Part shown: positions 40,855 through 51,053 of the stretch, piece by piece
How positions within the stretch are numbered: position 1 is the first letter of the stretch
Layout of the letters: each line of letters starts with the position of its first letter
Assembly (NCBI GenBank): GCA_039707465.1
Contig: CM077647.1
Span: 170,806,163 to 170,870,162, forward strand
Direction: 5' to 3'
DNA: 64,000 nt
DNA from: Rhabdophis nuchalis
Lineage: Eukaryota > Chordata > Lepidosauria > Squamata > Natricidae
Notes under the pieces: model-generated
The model's database searches: none
What the model saw: only the letters and a program-made list of their open reading frames with translations
What the model was told of the DNA's origin: nothing
Translations under genes and position numbers: made by a program

Positions 40855-41305
40855 ATACCTACCTACTGTATTTCTCCCTCTCTATCTATCCCTCTACCTA
40901 CCTACCTACCTACCTACCTACCTACCTACCTACCTACCTACCATATTTCTCCCTCTCTATTTCTCCCTCTATCTACCTGGCTACTCTACTTACCTACCTA
41001 TTGTATTTCTCCCTCTCTATCTATCCCCCTGCCTACCTACCTACCTACTTTCTGTATTTCTTCCTTTTTCCACCTATCTACCTACCTACCAACCTACTGT
41101 ATTTCTTCCTCTCTATCTATCCCCCTATCTACCTACCTACCTACCTACCTGCCTACATACATACATACATACAGTGCTTCTCCCTATCTATCTATCCCCC
41201 TACCTACCAACCTACCTACCGTATTTCTCCCTATCTATCTCTCTATCTACATACCTACCTACCGTATTTCTCCCTATTTATATATTCCCCTATCTACCTA
41301 CCTAC
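40855..41305. repeat. (CTAC) minisatellite in Helitron
   Basis: Units of CTACCTACCTACTGTATTTC and TCCCTCTCTATCTATCCC, the mirror image of 19793-20405. Confidence 0.95.
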
Positions 41306-41309
41306 TATA

Positions 41310-41597
41310 ATACAATAATAAAATAGCAGAGTTGGAAGGGACCTTGGAGGTCATCTAGCCAAACTCGCTGCCTAGGCAGGAAGCCCTATACCATTTCAGA
41401 TAAATGGCAATCCAACATCTTCTTGAAGACCTGCAGTGTTGGGGCATTCACAACTTCTGGAGGCAAGCTGTTCCACTGGTTAATTGTTCTAACTGTCAGG
41501 AAATTTCTCCTCAGTTCTAAGTTGCTTCTCTCCTTGATGAGTTTCCACCCATTGCTTCTTGTTCTGTCCTCAGGTGCTTTGGAGAATAGTTTTACTC
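41310..41597 (-). mobile_element. CR1 LINE 3' fragment inside the Helitron
   Basis: AGAGTTGGAAGGGACCTTGG tail, then the frame RRNFLTVRTINQWNSLPPEV up to GVKLFSKAPEDRTRSNG, where it ends abruptly at the Helitron block CCAGTGCCTTTTTGGCC. Confidence 0.88.
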
Positions 41598-41898
41598 CAG
41601 TGCCTTTTTGGCCCTTTGAGGCCTCCATAGGTAATGACTGTTGGTGGGAGGAGTTACAGGGAGGTGAACACAGTTTCAGTGGGTACATTTTACATGTATG
41701 TACCTTGCACACGATACATGTATGTTAGGCACAAAATGAGTTGGTATTCTATTATCAGAAGTCCTTGTCAACATTGTGTGAAAGTTTGGTGTAAATCGGT
41801 CCAGTAGTTTTTGAGATTAGTGGATTCGTACAAATTACTTTACATTTTTATTTATATAGATAAATGAAGGAAGACCAGTCTACATTCAGACAGCTAAC

Positions 41899-42126
41899 CT
41901 GATTAAATCCTACTGGCCATGTGATGGAATCTACAGAAATATTCAAGAACATGTCTGCTGGAGCTGTGGGATCGATCATCCCAACTTTGACCCTAACAAA
42001 GGATAGGTTTGGGAATGTGATCCAGTTGATAATATCATATCCACCAATGAATTCTCCATTTTCATTAAAGGACACCTTCTCCCCAACACTGTTGTTGAAT
42101 CTGCTTCCTCTCAGAAAAGAATGAAC
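41899..42126 (-). CDS. Vomeronasal type 2 receptor, exon 4
   Basis: 228 bases (76 codons), phase 0 on both sides, the usual size of this exon. It encodes [40 protein letters not shown] and ends [10 protein letters not shown]. This is the C-terminal part of the Venus-flytrap ligand-binding domain. Acceptor TTTTTAG before 42126; donor GT at 41898-41897 (GTTAGC, a weaker +3). No stop or frameshift. It follows exon 3 at 62489-63340 across a 20-kb intron and precedes exon 5 at 39725-39851. Confidence 0.93.
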
Positions 42127-42439
42127 CTAAAAATCAGGGACAGACAGAGAGGGACAAAGGGAAAAAAGGACAGAAAAGAGAGAAAAATGTCATATATTCA
42201 AAATGTAATATGGGTTTCTTTAAACAAAGAAAATAGAAAAACTTTTAAATATTTGAGTTGTAGGCCTGTGTCACGCAAATAGCATAACAATCATTCTAAC
42301 AGAAAGGCAAAGGTAAAATATCAGGTTACTGGGGGGAAAATTAACATAGAATAGCAAAATAAGAAAACCAGAAAAAAAAAAGAATTAGAATTAGTTTAAA
42401 TGCTAAAGCTGCATTGCCAGATTACTTGTGATAAATGCA

Positions 42440-43025
42440 TAAGATATAGTAGGATATACTGTATATGGCTCCCAAAGATGAATGTTATTCTTACTTATAA
42501 AAGATACAACAGTACAATGGGGAAATTCTTTTGATCATAATGTACAATTAGAGGAAGGGCAAAATTTATGGGAAAGGAAGTAACAATGGCAACTTTGTAT
42601 AAAGAGAACTTATATAACATGTTTTATAGATGGCATTTGCCACCCTCTAGGTTAGGGGAAATATTCAAAAATATGTCCAGGAAATTTTGGAAAAAGGGGA
42701 ACATACCATCATATGTGGTAGACTTGTGGTAAAGCAAAATATTTTTGGAAAAAAAATAGATGAATGGCTAGAAAAGATGATAAGAAAGCATGTAGATTTC
42801 AAATCTGAATTAATTTCAGTAAGTATAATATTGGGTAAACTTGCTAAGAAATGTATGTATTTAATATTTCACATTTTGACAACAGTGAGGCTTCTATTTG
42901 TGCAAGGCAGGAAAAATGAAGAAACACCATGTGATAAAGAAATAATTAAGAAGATAGTAGACTATGCAGAAGTGGACTGACTGACATTAAAAATTAAACA
43001 GAAAGAAGATGCAGATTTTTATCAA
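42440..43025 (+). mobile_element. L1 LINE ORF2, C-terminal fragment (continues at 45241)
   Basis: LYKENLYNMFYRWHLPPSRL-like text and the frame 42687-42980 (WLEKMIRKHVDFKSELIS ... RKNEETPCDKEIIKKIV) match the end of L1 ORF2. It is interrupted by an L2 LINE at 43026. The last codons and 3' UTR resume at 45241-45299 (FYQWLKKKGGD). 42130-42440 is intron without recognised content. Confidence 0.75.
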
Positions 43026-45240
43026 ACATGGCACCCCACCGCGGGGAGACCGAACCAGAGATACCAATATGGTTCCGCCCCAGGCGCCTGATGGACCCTA
43101 AGAGGTTCCAGATGGAGCTTGGGCCGATACCTGTAACCCTAACCCACCACTCAACCGAGGGCCTAGTGCCGCATGGAATAGTGCGGCCGCGGGGGCCTTG
43201 GACCGAATCGTGCCCTTGCGGCCTCTCACGCGGCGCCGATCCACCCTGGCCCCTTGGTTTACCGAGGAGCTAAGGGAAATGAAGTGCAGCAAGAGACGCC
43301 TAGAGAACAGGTGGAGGACCACTCGCTCCGAATCCGACCGAACACTGGTTAAGTCCCATTTAAGGACCTACCTAGTGGCGATAAGAATGGCTAAATGCAG
43401 CCATCTGGCCCTCTTATCGCATCCGCAGATAACCGCCCTGCCGCCCTGTTTTGGGTGACCCGCTCCCTTCTTCAACAGGGGTCGCGGAAAACTCCTTTGC
43501 AGGGCAGAGCAGAGGAATTTGGAGCTTATCTGCAGGATAAAATCGCTCAGATCTGGGACGAACTGGCCTCGACTGAGATAGATCTGGGCAGACCGTCCGA
43601 GGTGTGTCTTGAGACTGTTTTATGGGACGAGTTCAACTTTGTTGTTTCCGAAGACATGGACAGGATGCCGAGACGGCTGAATGCTGCCACATGTTTATTG
43701 GACCCGTGTCCCTCCTGGCTGGTACTGGCCTCCTGGGAGGTGACACGAGGCTGGCTCCAGGAAATTGTGAATGCTTCTCTGAGTGAGGGGTTCTTGCCGG
43801 CCTCCCTTAAAGAGGCGATGGTGAGACCCCTCCTCAAGAAACCTTCCCTGGACCCAGCATTGTTAACTAACTACCGTCCGGTCTCCAACCTTCACTTTTT
43901 GGCGAAGGTTGTAGAGAGTGTGGTGGCACAGCAGTTCTCTCAGTACATGGAGGAAACTGCTTATCTAGACCCGCGCCAGTCCAGCTTCCGGCCTGGGCAC
44001 AGCACCGAGACGGCATTGGTCGCGTTGGTGGATGATCTCTGGAGGGCCAGAGATAGGGGCTTTTCCTCTATCCTGGTCCTGTTAGATCTCTCAGCGACTT
44101 TCGATACCATCGACCATGGTATCCTATTGCATCGACTGGAGGGGTTGGGATTGGGGGGCACTGTTTTACAGTGGTTCTCCTCCTACCTCTCCGGTCAGTC
44201 ACAATTTGTACTGACAGGAGGGCAGAGGTTGACCTTGAGACCACTCACTTGTGGGGTGCCTCAGGGGTCAAGGTGATGTCCCAGTGCCTTGAAGCCGTGC
44301 GGATCTGGATGGGAAGCAACAAACTTCAGCTCAACCCATCCAAGACCGAGTGGCTATGGCTTCCAGCTCCCCGGCATGGCCAGCTGATTCCATCGCTGGT
44401 CATTGGGGGCGAATCACTGGCTCCCGTTGAAAGGGCCCGCAACTTGGGTGTCCTCCTGGATTCACGGCTGTCCCTGGATAACCAGGTGGCGGCCGTGAAC
44501 AGGGGGGCTTTCTACCAGGTACGTCCGGTACACCAGTTGCGCCCCTTTCTTGACCGGGACACCCTCCGCACAGTCACTCAAGTGCTCGTTACATCCCACC
44601 TAGACTACTGTAATGCTCTCTACATGGGGCTTCCCTTGAGGTGCATCCGGGGGCTCAAGCTAGTACAGAATGCGGCCACGCAGAGGACCCTGGGAGCATC
44701 TCGAAGCTCCCACGTAACACGTCTCCTGCGCAAGCTGCACTGGCTGCCGGTGGCCTTCCGGGTGCGCTTTAAGGTGCTTGTTACCATCTTTAAATCGCTC
44801 CATGGCACGGGGCCTAGTTATTTGCGGGACAGTCTCCTGACGTAAACCTCTCTCCGTCCTATCCGCTCCCATAGGGAGGGCCTCCTCAGGGTACCATCTG
44901 CCGGTTAATGCCGGCTAGCGGTGCCCAGGGGGAGAGCCTTCTTGGTGGCTGGGCCATCCCTCTGGAACGACCTATCCCCCGAACTGCGGACCATCACAGA
45001 CCTTCCCCTCTTTCGTCGCTCACTTAAGACTTATCTGTTCCATCAAGCTGGCCTAGCTTAACCAATGAGTAAATGTATTTTAGAATTCAAATTGGGATTT
45101 TTAGCACAGGCTTTTAGTTTAATTTATTCTTAATTCTTCTATATTTATTGTTATTTATCGATTTTAATTTCCTGTGCACCAGCCTGAGTCCATTTCGATG
45201 GAGAATGGTGGTTCTATAAATCAAAATATATAAATAATAA
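43026..45240 (+). mobile_element. L2-clade LINE, 5' truncated, catalytic segment deleted
   Basis: It enters after the endonuclease (PIWFRPRRLMDPKRF). The main frame 43395-44276 contains [32 protein letters not shown], and [15 protein letters not shown]. At 44270 CGVPQGS is joined directly to MSQCLEAVRIWMGSN. About 135 bases, including the YADD active-site segment present at 7930 and 49040, are missing. The C-terminus continues at 44277-44845 and a stop has arisen at TVLT(stop) near 44842. It ends with the usual hairpin and A-rich tail (CAAAATATATAAATAATAAA). Inserted in an L1. Confidence 0.9.
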
Positions 45241-45299
45241 ATAAATCTATTTATCAATGGTTGAAAAAAAAGGGTGGAGATTAAGGATGTAATATGTAG

Positions 45300-45392
45300 T
45301 GTTAAGGAAATGAAATACGCAGGCAACACGATGTTTATTCAGCACTATGAAACGTAATTAATAAAAAATCAATTGAAAATATATCAGTTGGG
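45300..45392 (+). mobile_element. L1 LINE ORF2 fragment (RT active-site region), host of the next element
   Basis: KEMKYAGNTMFIQHYET corresponds to the region around the L1 catalytic YADD box, here changed to YAGN. It seems to continue at 50305 (KETAPKLIERIEDYGKIAGL), and then, beyond the ERV, at 60237. Confidence 0.55.
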
Positions 45393-46816
45393 AATGTGGG
45401 CATGGCGTTGCTGCAGCACAGAGGCTGTCCCGGACTTCCGGTAAAGCCCCTGACCATTTAATGCTGGGATGGTCTAAAAATAGACACAAGTCATCCCGTA
45501 GATACGACAAGAAGAAGGGGAATTTCCGGGGACCCCAGAGAAATTTGCAAAGTCTCTGGAGGTAAGGGAGAAACCCCTGTTTCCCAGTGTTTTAGTGCCA
45601 CCCCCCTCGGGGGTGGATGAAGCAGCTGACAGCCCTAAAAGACAAAGCAAGGAAACAGGATGCCGTTTGGTGAGAATCTTTTTTTTAAAATTTATTACTT
45701 TGTAAGAGAATACCCTGAGATGGAAATCTAAGGCAAAATAGAAAGTAACCTGAAGTGAAGCGGAAGAATTGTTAATTGTAAATGTCCTGGTTTTTGCGCT
45801 TCCTTTTTCAATTGGAAGCCAGTCTGGACTTTCGCTTAAAGTGAATGTCGATTGCTGACTTGGAGCCTCTTCTCCATTCTGAACAGAAGAAATGGAATGG
45901 TTTTATTTCCTTAACTACTAGAGACAATTCTTTAAGTTACTTTTCTTTTTATTATTCTCTTTTTAATTCTTAGACTTTTTCCTGTGCTTATGTTCTTTTA
46001 ATTTTTAAATCTTGGGTTTTTTGCTTTTTTTAAGAGAAAGAAGAAAGGTGATGAGATGCTGCAAAGCATAATCAAGGAAATAAGAGAAATCCGGAAAGAC
46101 AATATAAGCTCAAGATTGAAATTACTGGAGGCACAAAGAGCTATAACAGAAAACAAACAAAAATTGATGGGTTGGAGGGAGGGACAGTTGAGATGAGGGA
46201 AGAGATGAGGGAATTTCAGAAAGATATTACAGATATTACTGGTCATAAGTCAAGAATGGACTTTGAAAAAATGTATTTTTTCTTAAGGTTTCAAAATGTC
46301 CCAGAGTCAGACTCTGAGATTTTAAAAGATTTAATGAGCACGATTTTAGCAGAATATACCAAAAAGAATAAAGAACATATCTGGGGGATATAGACCTGAT
46401 TTATAGAATTAATTCAGCATATGCCAGAATAAACGATGTACCCAGAAAGATTCATATTAAATTTGTGAAAAGGTCAACAAGGGATGAGATTCTGAGAGTG
46501 CAAAGGGGAGGGCCTTTGATATATCAACAAAAAGAAATTGCCATATTGAAACAGATCCCTAAAAAAATCGAGAAATAAGAAGAAAATATTCCTTCTTATC
46601 AAAAAAATACATTAAAAAGGGGTGTGGTTCAAATGGTTAATGCCAGAGGGAATGTTGGTGTTCTGGGAGGGAGGCAGAGCCAGAATTAAAACAGTAGAAG
46701 AGGCGGAGGCCTTTCTTAAAAAGCATGCCTCAACCCTGGAGGATGAAGATGTGGGAACAGGAGGGGCCATGGCTCCGCCCACCAGCGGTAAGGAAGAAGA
46801 AGAAACAATATTATAG
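45393..46816 (+). mobile_element. L1-type element: 5' UTR and ORF1 (ORF1-only copy B)
   Basis: About 650 bp of GC-mixed 5' UTR (GGCATGGCGTTGCTGCAGCA, GGAATTTCCGGGGACCCCAG) precede ORF1. ORF1 is readable from about 46053 (MLQSIIKEIREIRKDN) with breaks near 46190 and 46393. It goes on with MDFEKMYFFLRFQNVPES, DLIYRINSAYARIND, RSTRDEILRVQR, WFKWLMPEGMLVFWEGG, and a stop at 46814-46816. An L2 LINE is inserted just after the stop. The L1 3' UTR and poly(A) follow at 50090-50298, with no ORF2. Confidence 0.78.
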
Positions 46817-46819
46817 TCT

Positions 46820-49800
46820 AGGGTATTATAGACAGGTAGAGACAGAGGGAGAAAGAGAGGGCCAGGCCAGCAGACGACGGAGGGAGGCGGACGGTGCCGT
46901 TAGTAGGGGGGAATTAAGAGTCGTCCCGGTGGAAGGCATACCTATCAATAGGGTCGTGGGGAGAGGCAGGTCTGAGGGGAGACAAGTTCCATCCTCCCGG
47001 TTGGGGGCACGTGGCTGTTGGTTGCAAACGGTCAGGTGCCACAACCCCTGCAGGCTAGGTGGTCAGGGAGTACAGAGCCAGGGCCTGCGGCTGATGTTTT
47101 GCAATGCCAGGTCCGTTATCAACAAAGCCCCCCTCATCCATGACCTTGTGTCAGAGGGGGAGCCGGACCTGGTAGGAATTGCGGAGACCTGGTTGGGCCA
47201 CGAGGGAGGACTCCCCCTCGTTGAAATGTGCCCACCAGGTTACCGCACTTTTCATCAGCCCCCGGCCCTAGGTAGGGGTGGTGGGGTAGCGGTTGTCATT
47301 AGGGAAGGTCTTGAGCCGAGAGAGACCATTGTGCCACAGACCACCGGTTGTGAGTCCCTCTGCGTGAAGTGGGGCCTAGGGAGGCAGCTGGGCTTGCTGG
47401 TTGTATACCTGGCTCCCCGCTATGTAGCAGCAGCCCTGCCCGAGCTCCTCGAGGTGATCGCTACGATGGCAGTCGAGACCCCCAGACTTTTAGTCATGGG
47501 GGACTTTAACCTGCCATCGGTGGGCGAATCATCCGAGGTAGCTCGGGAGTTCATGGCTTCCATGACGGCCATGGACCTGACCCAATTAATTCAAGGCCCC
47601 ACCCACGAGGGTGGACACACACCGGATCTCATCTTTGTCTCTGGCCAATGGAAGAGTGATCTGGGTACAGGGGATATAGTCATCACACCCTTGTCATGGT
47701 CAGACCACTCACTTCTCCGGCTCGACTTTCCAACCGCCACCCCCCACCGCGAGGAGGCGGAACCTGAGTCATCTATCTGGTTCCGCCCCAGACGCCTGAT
47801 GGACCCTGATGGGTTCCAGGCAGCGCTTGGGCCACTTCCTGTACCCCTGACCCGCGCCCCGATGGAGGACCTCGTGGCCGCATGGAATATTGCGACCACG
47901 GGAGCCTTGGATCGGGTCGCGCCCTTGCGGCCTCTCTTGCAGCGGCGAGCTACCCTGGCTCCTTGGTTTACCGAGGAGCTAAGGGTGATGAAACGCCACA
48001 AGAGATGCCTAGAGAGAAGATGGAGGTCTACTCGATTTGAATCTGACCGGACACAGGTAAGAGCCCATTTACGGACTTACATTGTGGCGCTGAGAGTGGC
48101 CAAACGTCATCATTGTGCCACTCTCATAGCATCCGCAGAAAACCGCCCTGCCGCCCTGTTTAGGGTGACCCGCTCCCTCCTTCAACAGAGGGTGCGGGAA
48201 GCCCCGCTACAGGGTAGAGCAGAGGAATTTGTGATTTTTCTACAGGAGAAATTCGCTCAGATACAGAACGAGCTAGCCCCCATTGATGGCCCAGTGGGAT
48301 GCCACGAGACAGATCTTGTTTGGGAGGACTCCGTTACTTCCGAGGATATGGACAGGTTACGTCGGCGACTGCGAGCCACCACATGTTTATTAGACCCGTG
48401 TCCCTCCTGGCTTGTACTGGCATCCTGGAAGGTGACACGAGGCTGGCTCAAAAAAGGTTGTCAATGCTTCCTTAAGTGAGGGTTCCTTGTCTGCTTCCCT
48501 AAAAGAGGCTATGGTGAGGCCCCTCCTTAAGAAGCCCTCTTTGGATCCAGCTTTATTAACCAACTATCGTCCAGTCTCCAACCTTCCCTTCTTGGCGAAG
48601 GTTGTTGAGAGTGTGGTGGCACAACAGTTTCCCCGTCACCTGGAGGAAGTTGATTATCTAGACCCGCGCCAGTCCGGCTTTCGGCCCGGGCATAGCACCG
48701 AGACGGCATTGGTCGCGTTGGTTGATGATCTCTGGAGGGCCAGAGATGGGGGTTGTTCCTCCATCCTGGTCCTATTAGACCTCTCGGCGGCTTTTGATAC
48801 CATCGACCATGGTATCCTATTGCATCGGCTGGGGGGGTTGGGGGTGGGAGGCACCGTTTTACGGTGGTTCTCCTCCTACCTCTCTGGCCGATCGCAATTT
48901 GTGTTGACAGGAGAGGTCGACCTCGAGACCCCTCGCATGTGGGGTGCCTCAGGGGTTGGTCCTCTCACCTCTCCTGTTTAACACATATATGAAGCCGCTG
49001 GGTGAGATCATCCGTAGTTTTGGGGTAGAGTACCATCTCTACGCTGATGACACTCAGCTGTATATATCTACCCCAAACCACACCAACGATGCCGTAGCGG
49101 TGATGTGCCAGTGCCTGGAAGCCGTACGGGTCTGGATGGGAAGAAACGGACTCAAGCTCAACCCGACCAAGACCGAGTGGCTGTGGTTTCCGGCTGCCCG
49201 ATTCAACCAGCTGATTCCATCGCTGGCCATTGGGGGCGAACATCTTGCCCCAGTGGATGGGGCGCGCAACTTGGGTGTCCTCCTGGATGCCCGGCTGTCC
49301 ATGGAAGATCAAGTGACAGCCGTGGCCAGGAGGGCGTTCTACCAGGTTCGCCTGGTTCGCCAGTTGCGCCCCCTATTGGATCGGGACGCCCTTCGCACAG
49401 TCACTCATGCTCTCGTGACATCCCGACTGGACTATTGTAACTCTCTCTACATGGGGCTCCCCTTGAGGTGCACTCGGAGACTTCAGCTAGTCCAGAATGC
49501 AGCCGCGCGAGCAATTATGGGAACCTTAAGGTTTACCCATGTAACACCGCTCTTGCGCAAGCTGCACTGGCTGCCTGTCATCTTCCAGGTGCGCTTCAAG
49601 GTTTTAGTTATCATCTTCAAAGCGCTCCATGGCTCGGGACCTAGCTATTTGCAGGATCGGAACCTGCCTCATACATCCACACGGCCAATTCGCTCCCACA
49701 GAGAGGGACTTCTCCGGGTGCCGTCCACTAGACTTTGTCAGCGGGCGACGCCCAGGGGAAGGGCTCTCTCTGTGGCGGGCCCAGCCCTCTGGAACGACCT

Positions 49801-50085
49801 TCCCCCCGACATTAGAACAACTACGGACCTCCGCTCCTTCCGTCTAAAATTAAAAACATATTTGTTCTGCTTGGCCGGCCTAGGGTAGTCTCTCGTCTAT
49901 GGGATTGTCAATAATTTTAGATAGGGATTTTAGTATTTTAATTGGTAATTTTTAGCGCAGGGATATATTTAATTTGTTTTTATTATGTGTATGTGTATTT
50001 ATTGTTTTATTTGCCCTGTGCACCGCTCCGAGTCCCTTTGGGGAGAGGGAGCGGTCAATAAATTAAATTATTGATTATTATTGAA
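46820..50085 (+). mobile_element. L2-clade LINE, near full length
   Basis: This is the longest L2 here, about 3.27 kb. The first frame (to 48479) carries the endonuclease: LMFCNARSVINKAPLIHDLV, LVGIAETWL, LVMGDFNLPSVG, GPTHEGGHTPDLIF and SWSDHSLLRLDF. It shifts at about 48450 by one extra A in an A6 run. The reverse transcriptase then runs from [13 protein letters not shown] to [10 protein letters not shown]. Near 48910 a 5-base loss shifts again. The third frame (48944-49888) has [25 protein letters not shown] and the normal C-terminus [18 protein letters not shown]. The 3' hairpin and (ATTATT) tail are intact. Only two small frameshifts separate it from an active copy, so it is young. Confidence 0.92.
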
Positions 50086-50089
50086 TAGC

Positions 50090-50298
50090 AAATGGATGTT
50101 AACACAAACAAATGATTGAATGCATGGAATTTATGATATGAAATGTATGTATCTCTTTCCACCTTTTATTGAAATTGTTTTGTATGAAGTCTTGGAGGAC
50201 GTTACCAACCCTGATATGGAAGCTCCAAAACACTTGTAAAATACCCTATATATCCCTTTCCTATTCTAAAATTGTAAAACCAATAAACATTGTTATAC
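50090..50298 (+). mobile_element. L1-type element, 3' UTR and poly(A) (ORF1-only copy B)
   Basis: AAATGATTGAATGCATGGAA, GAAGTCTTGGAGGACGTTAC and CCAATAAACATTG followed by A9 align with the 3' UTR at 35410-35633. It is the other end of the element that starts at 45393. Confidence 0.75.
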
Positions 50299-50304
50299 AA
50301 AAAA

Positions 50305-50511
50305 AAAGAGAAAGAAACTGCACCTAAATTGATAGAAAGAATTGAGGATTATGGGAAAATAGCAGGTTTGAAAATAAATAAAGGTAAAATTTTGAAGATT
50401 CAGGTCACAAATAGAGTTAAATATTTAGGGATTTATTTGACAGCTAGATGCAGTACACTTAAAGAGGTTAATTACTCTAGATTGAAGCAACAAATTGTAG
50501 CAGATTTAATG
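50305..50511 (+). mobile_element. L1 LINE ORF2 fragment, left of the ERV
   Basis: APKLIERIEDYGKIAGLKIN and NRVKYLGIYLT are the region just after the L1 reverse transcriptase active site. The ERV is inserted after TTAATG; the L1 continues at 60237. Confidence 0.8.
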
Positions 50512-51033
50512 TGTTGCGATTATCATTCCAGGTTTTGGCAGTTCAGTAGGTTTTAAATTAGTATAGGCTTTAAACCATTGTTAGGCCACTGAATGAACCC
50601 TTAACCTAGGAAGCACACGTCATCTCGCCTGACAAAGGCTAACAAAGGCTAGTGTGTACCATCACCCAATTCTTTTAGCACGTATCCAATACACCAAGCT
50701 ATACACAAAATGTAACTAAATGTATTTTGCTAGATAGCTGAATGTATTTTCCCAGGCCACTGGATAGCTGAATGTATTTTCCCAGGCTATTGTATGCGTT
50801 TCACCAAACAACTGTATCCTGACTAAGCATATTTTACCAAGCAACTGTATGAACCAATCAAACTATACTAGAATGTAAGTTTCACTTTTGTACCTAATAA
50901 AAGGGCCCACACCGAGCTAGTCGGCGCGCTCATTTGGAGGAAAATCCCATGTGTTTCGTTCTTATTTTCCCACCGGAGCAGCCCGCCTTCTGTGGCTCAG
51001 CGTTCCCTCAATAGGGGGCGCTCCTTTCCCACA
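50512..51033 (+). repeat. ERV 5' LTR, 522 bp
   Basis: Begins TGTTGCGATT and ends CTTTCCCACA. AATAAAA at 50896-50902 is the polyadenylation signal and perhaps also the TATA-like element. A 30-bp unit (GATAGCTGAATGTATTTTCC) is repeated in tandem at 50733 and 50763. Confidence 0.95.
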
Positions 51034-51035
51034 AA

Positions 51036-51053
51036 TGGTGACCCCTGCACGTG
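51036..51053 (+). other. ERV primer-binding site, tRNA-Trp-like
   Basis: Two bases after the LTR, TGGTGACCCC is followed by TGCACGTG. The first ten bases match the 3' end complement of tRNA-Trp; the rest has a small insertion or changes. Trp primers are known from avian alpharetroviruses. Confidence 0.65.

Larger units (their letters stand above)
40743..41860 (-). mobile_element. Helitron, 1.1 kb, both ends visible, carrying CR1
   Basis: On the minus strand it starts A|TC with TCTATATAAATAAAAATGTA (41860 downwards) and the sub-terminal CTCAAAAACTACTGGACCGA common in Helitrons. It ends with the hairpin around GGCCACAGCAACGCTTGGCC and then GGTATAGTTAG|T (CTAG with one change). Inside lie, in order, a shared non-coding block, a sense CR1 3' fragment and a (GTAG)-type minisatellite. 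The Helitron at 18867-20526 has the same order. Non-autonomous: no Rep/helicase. Confidence 0.78.
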
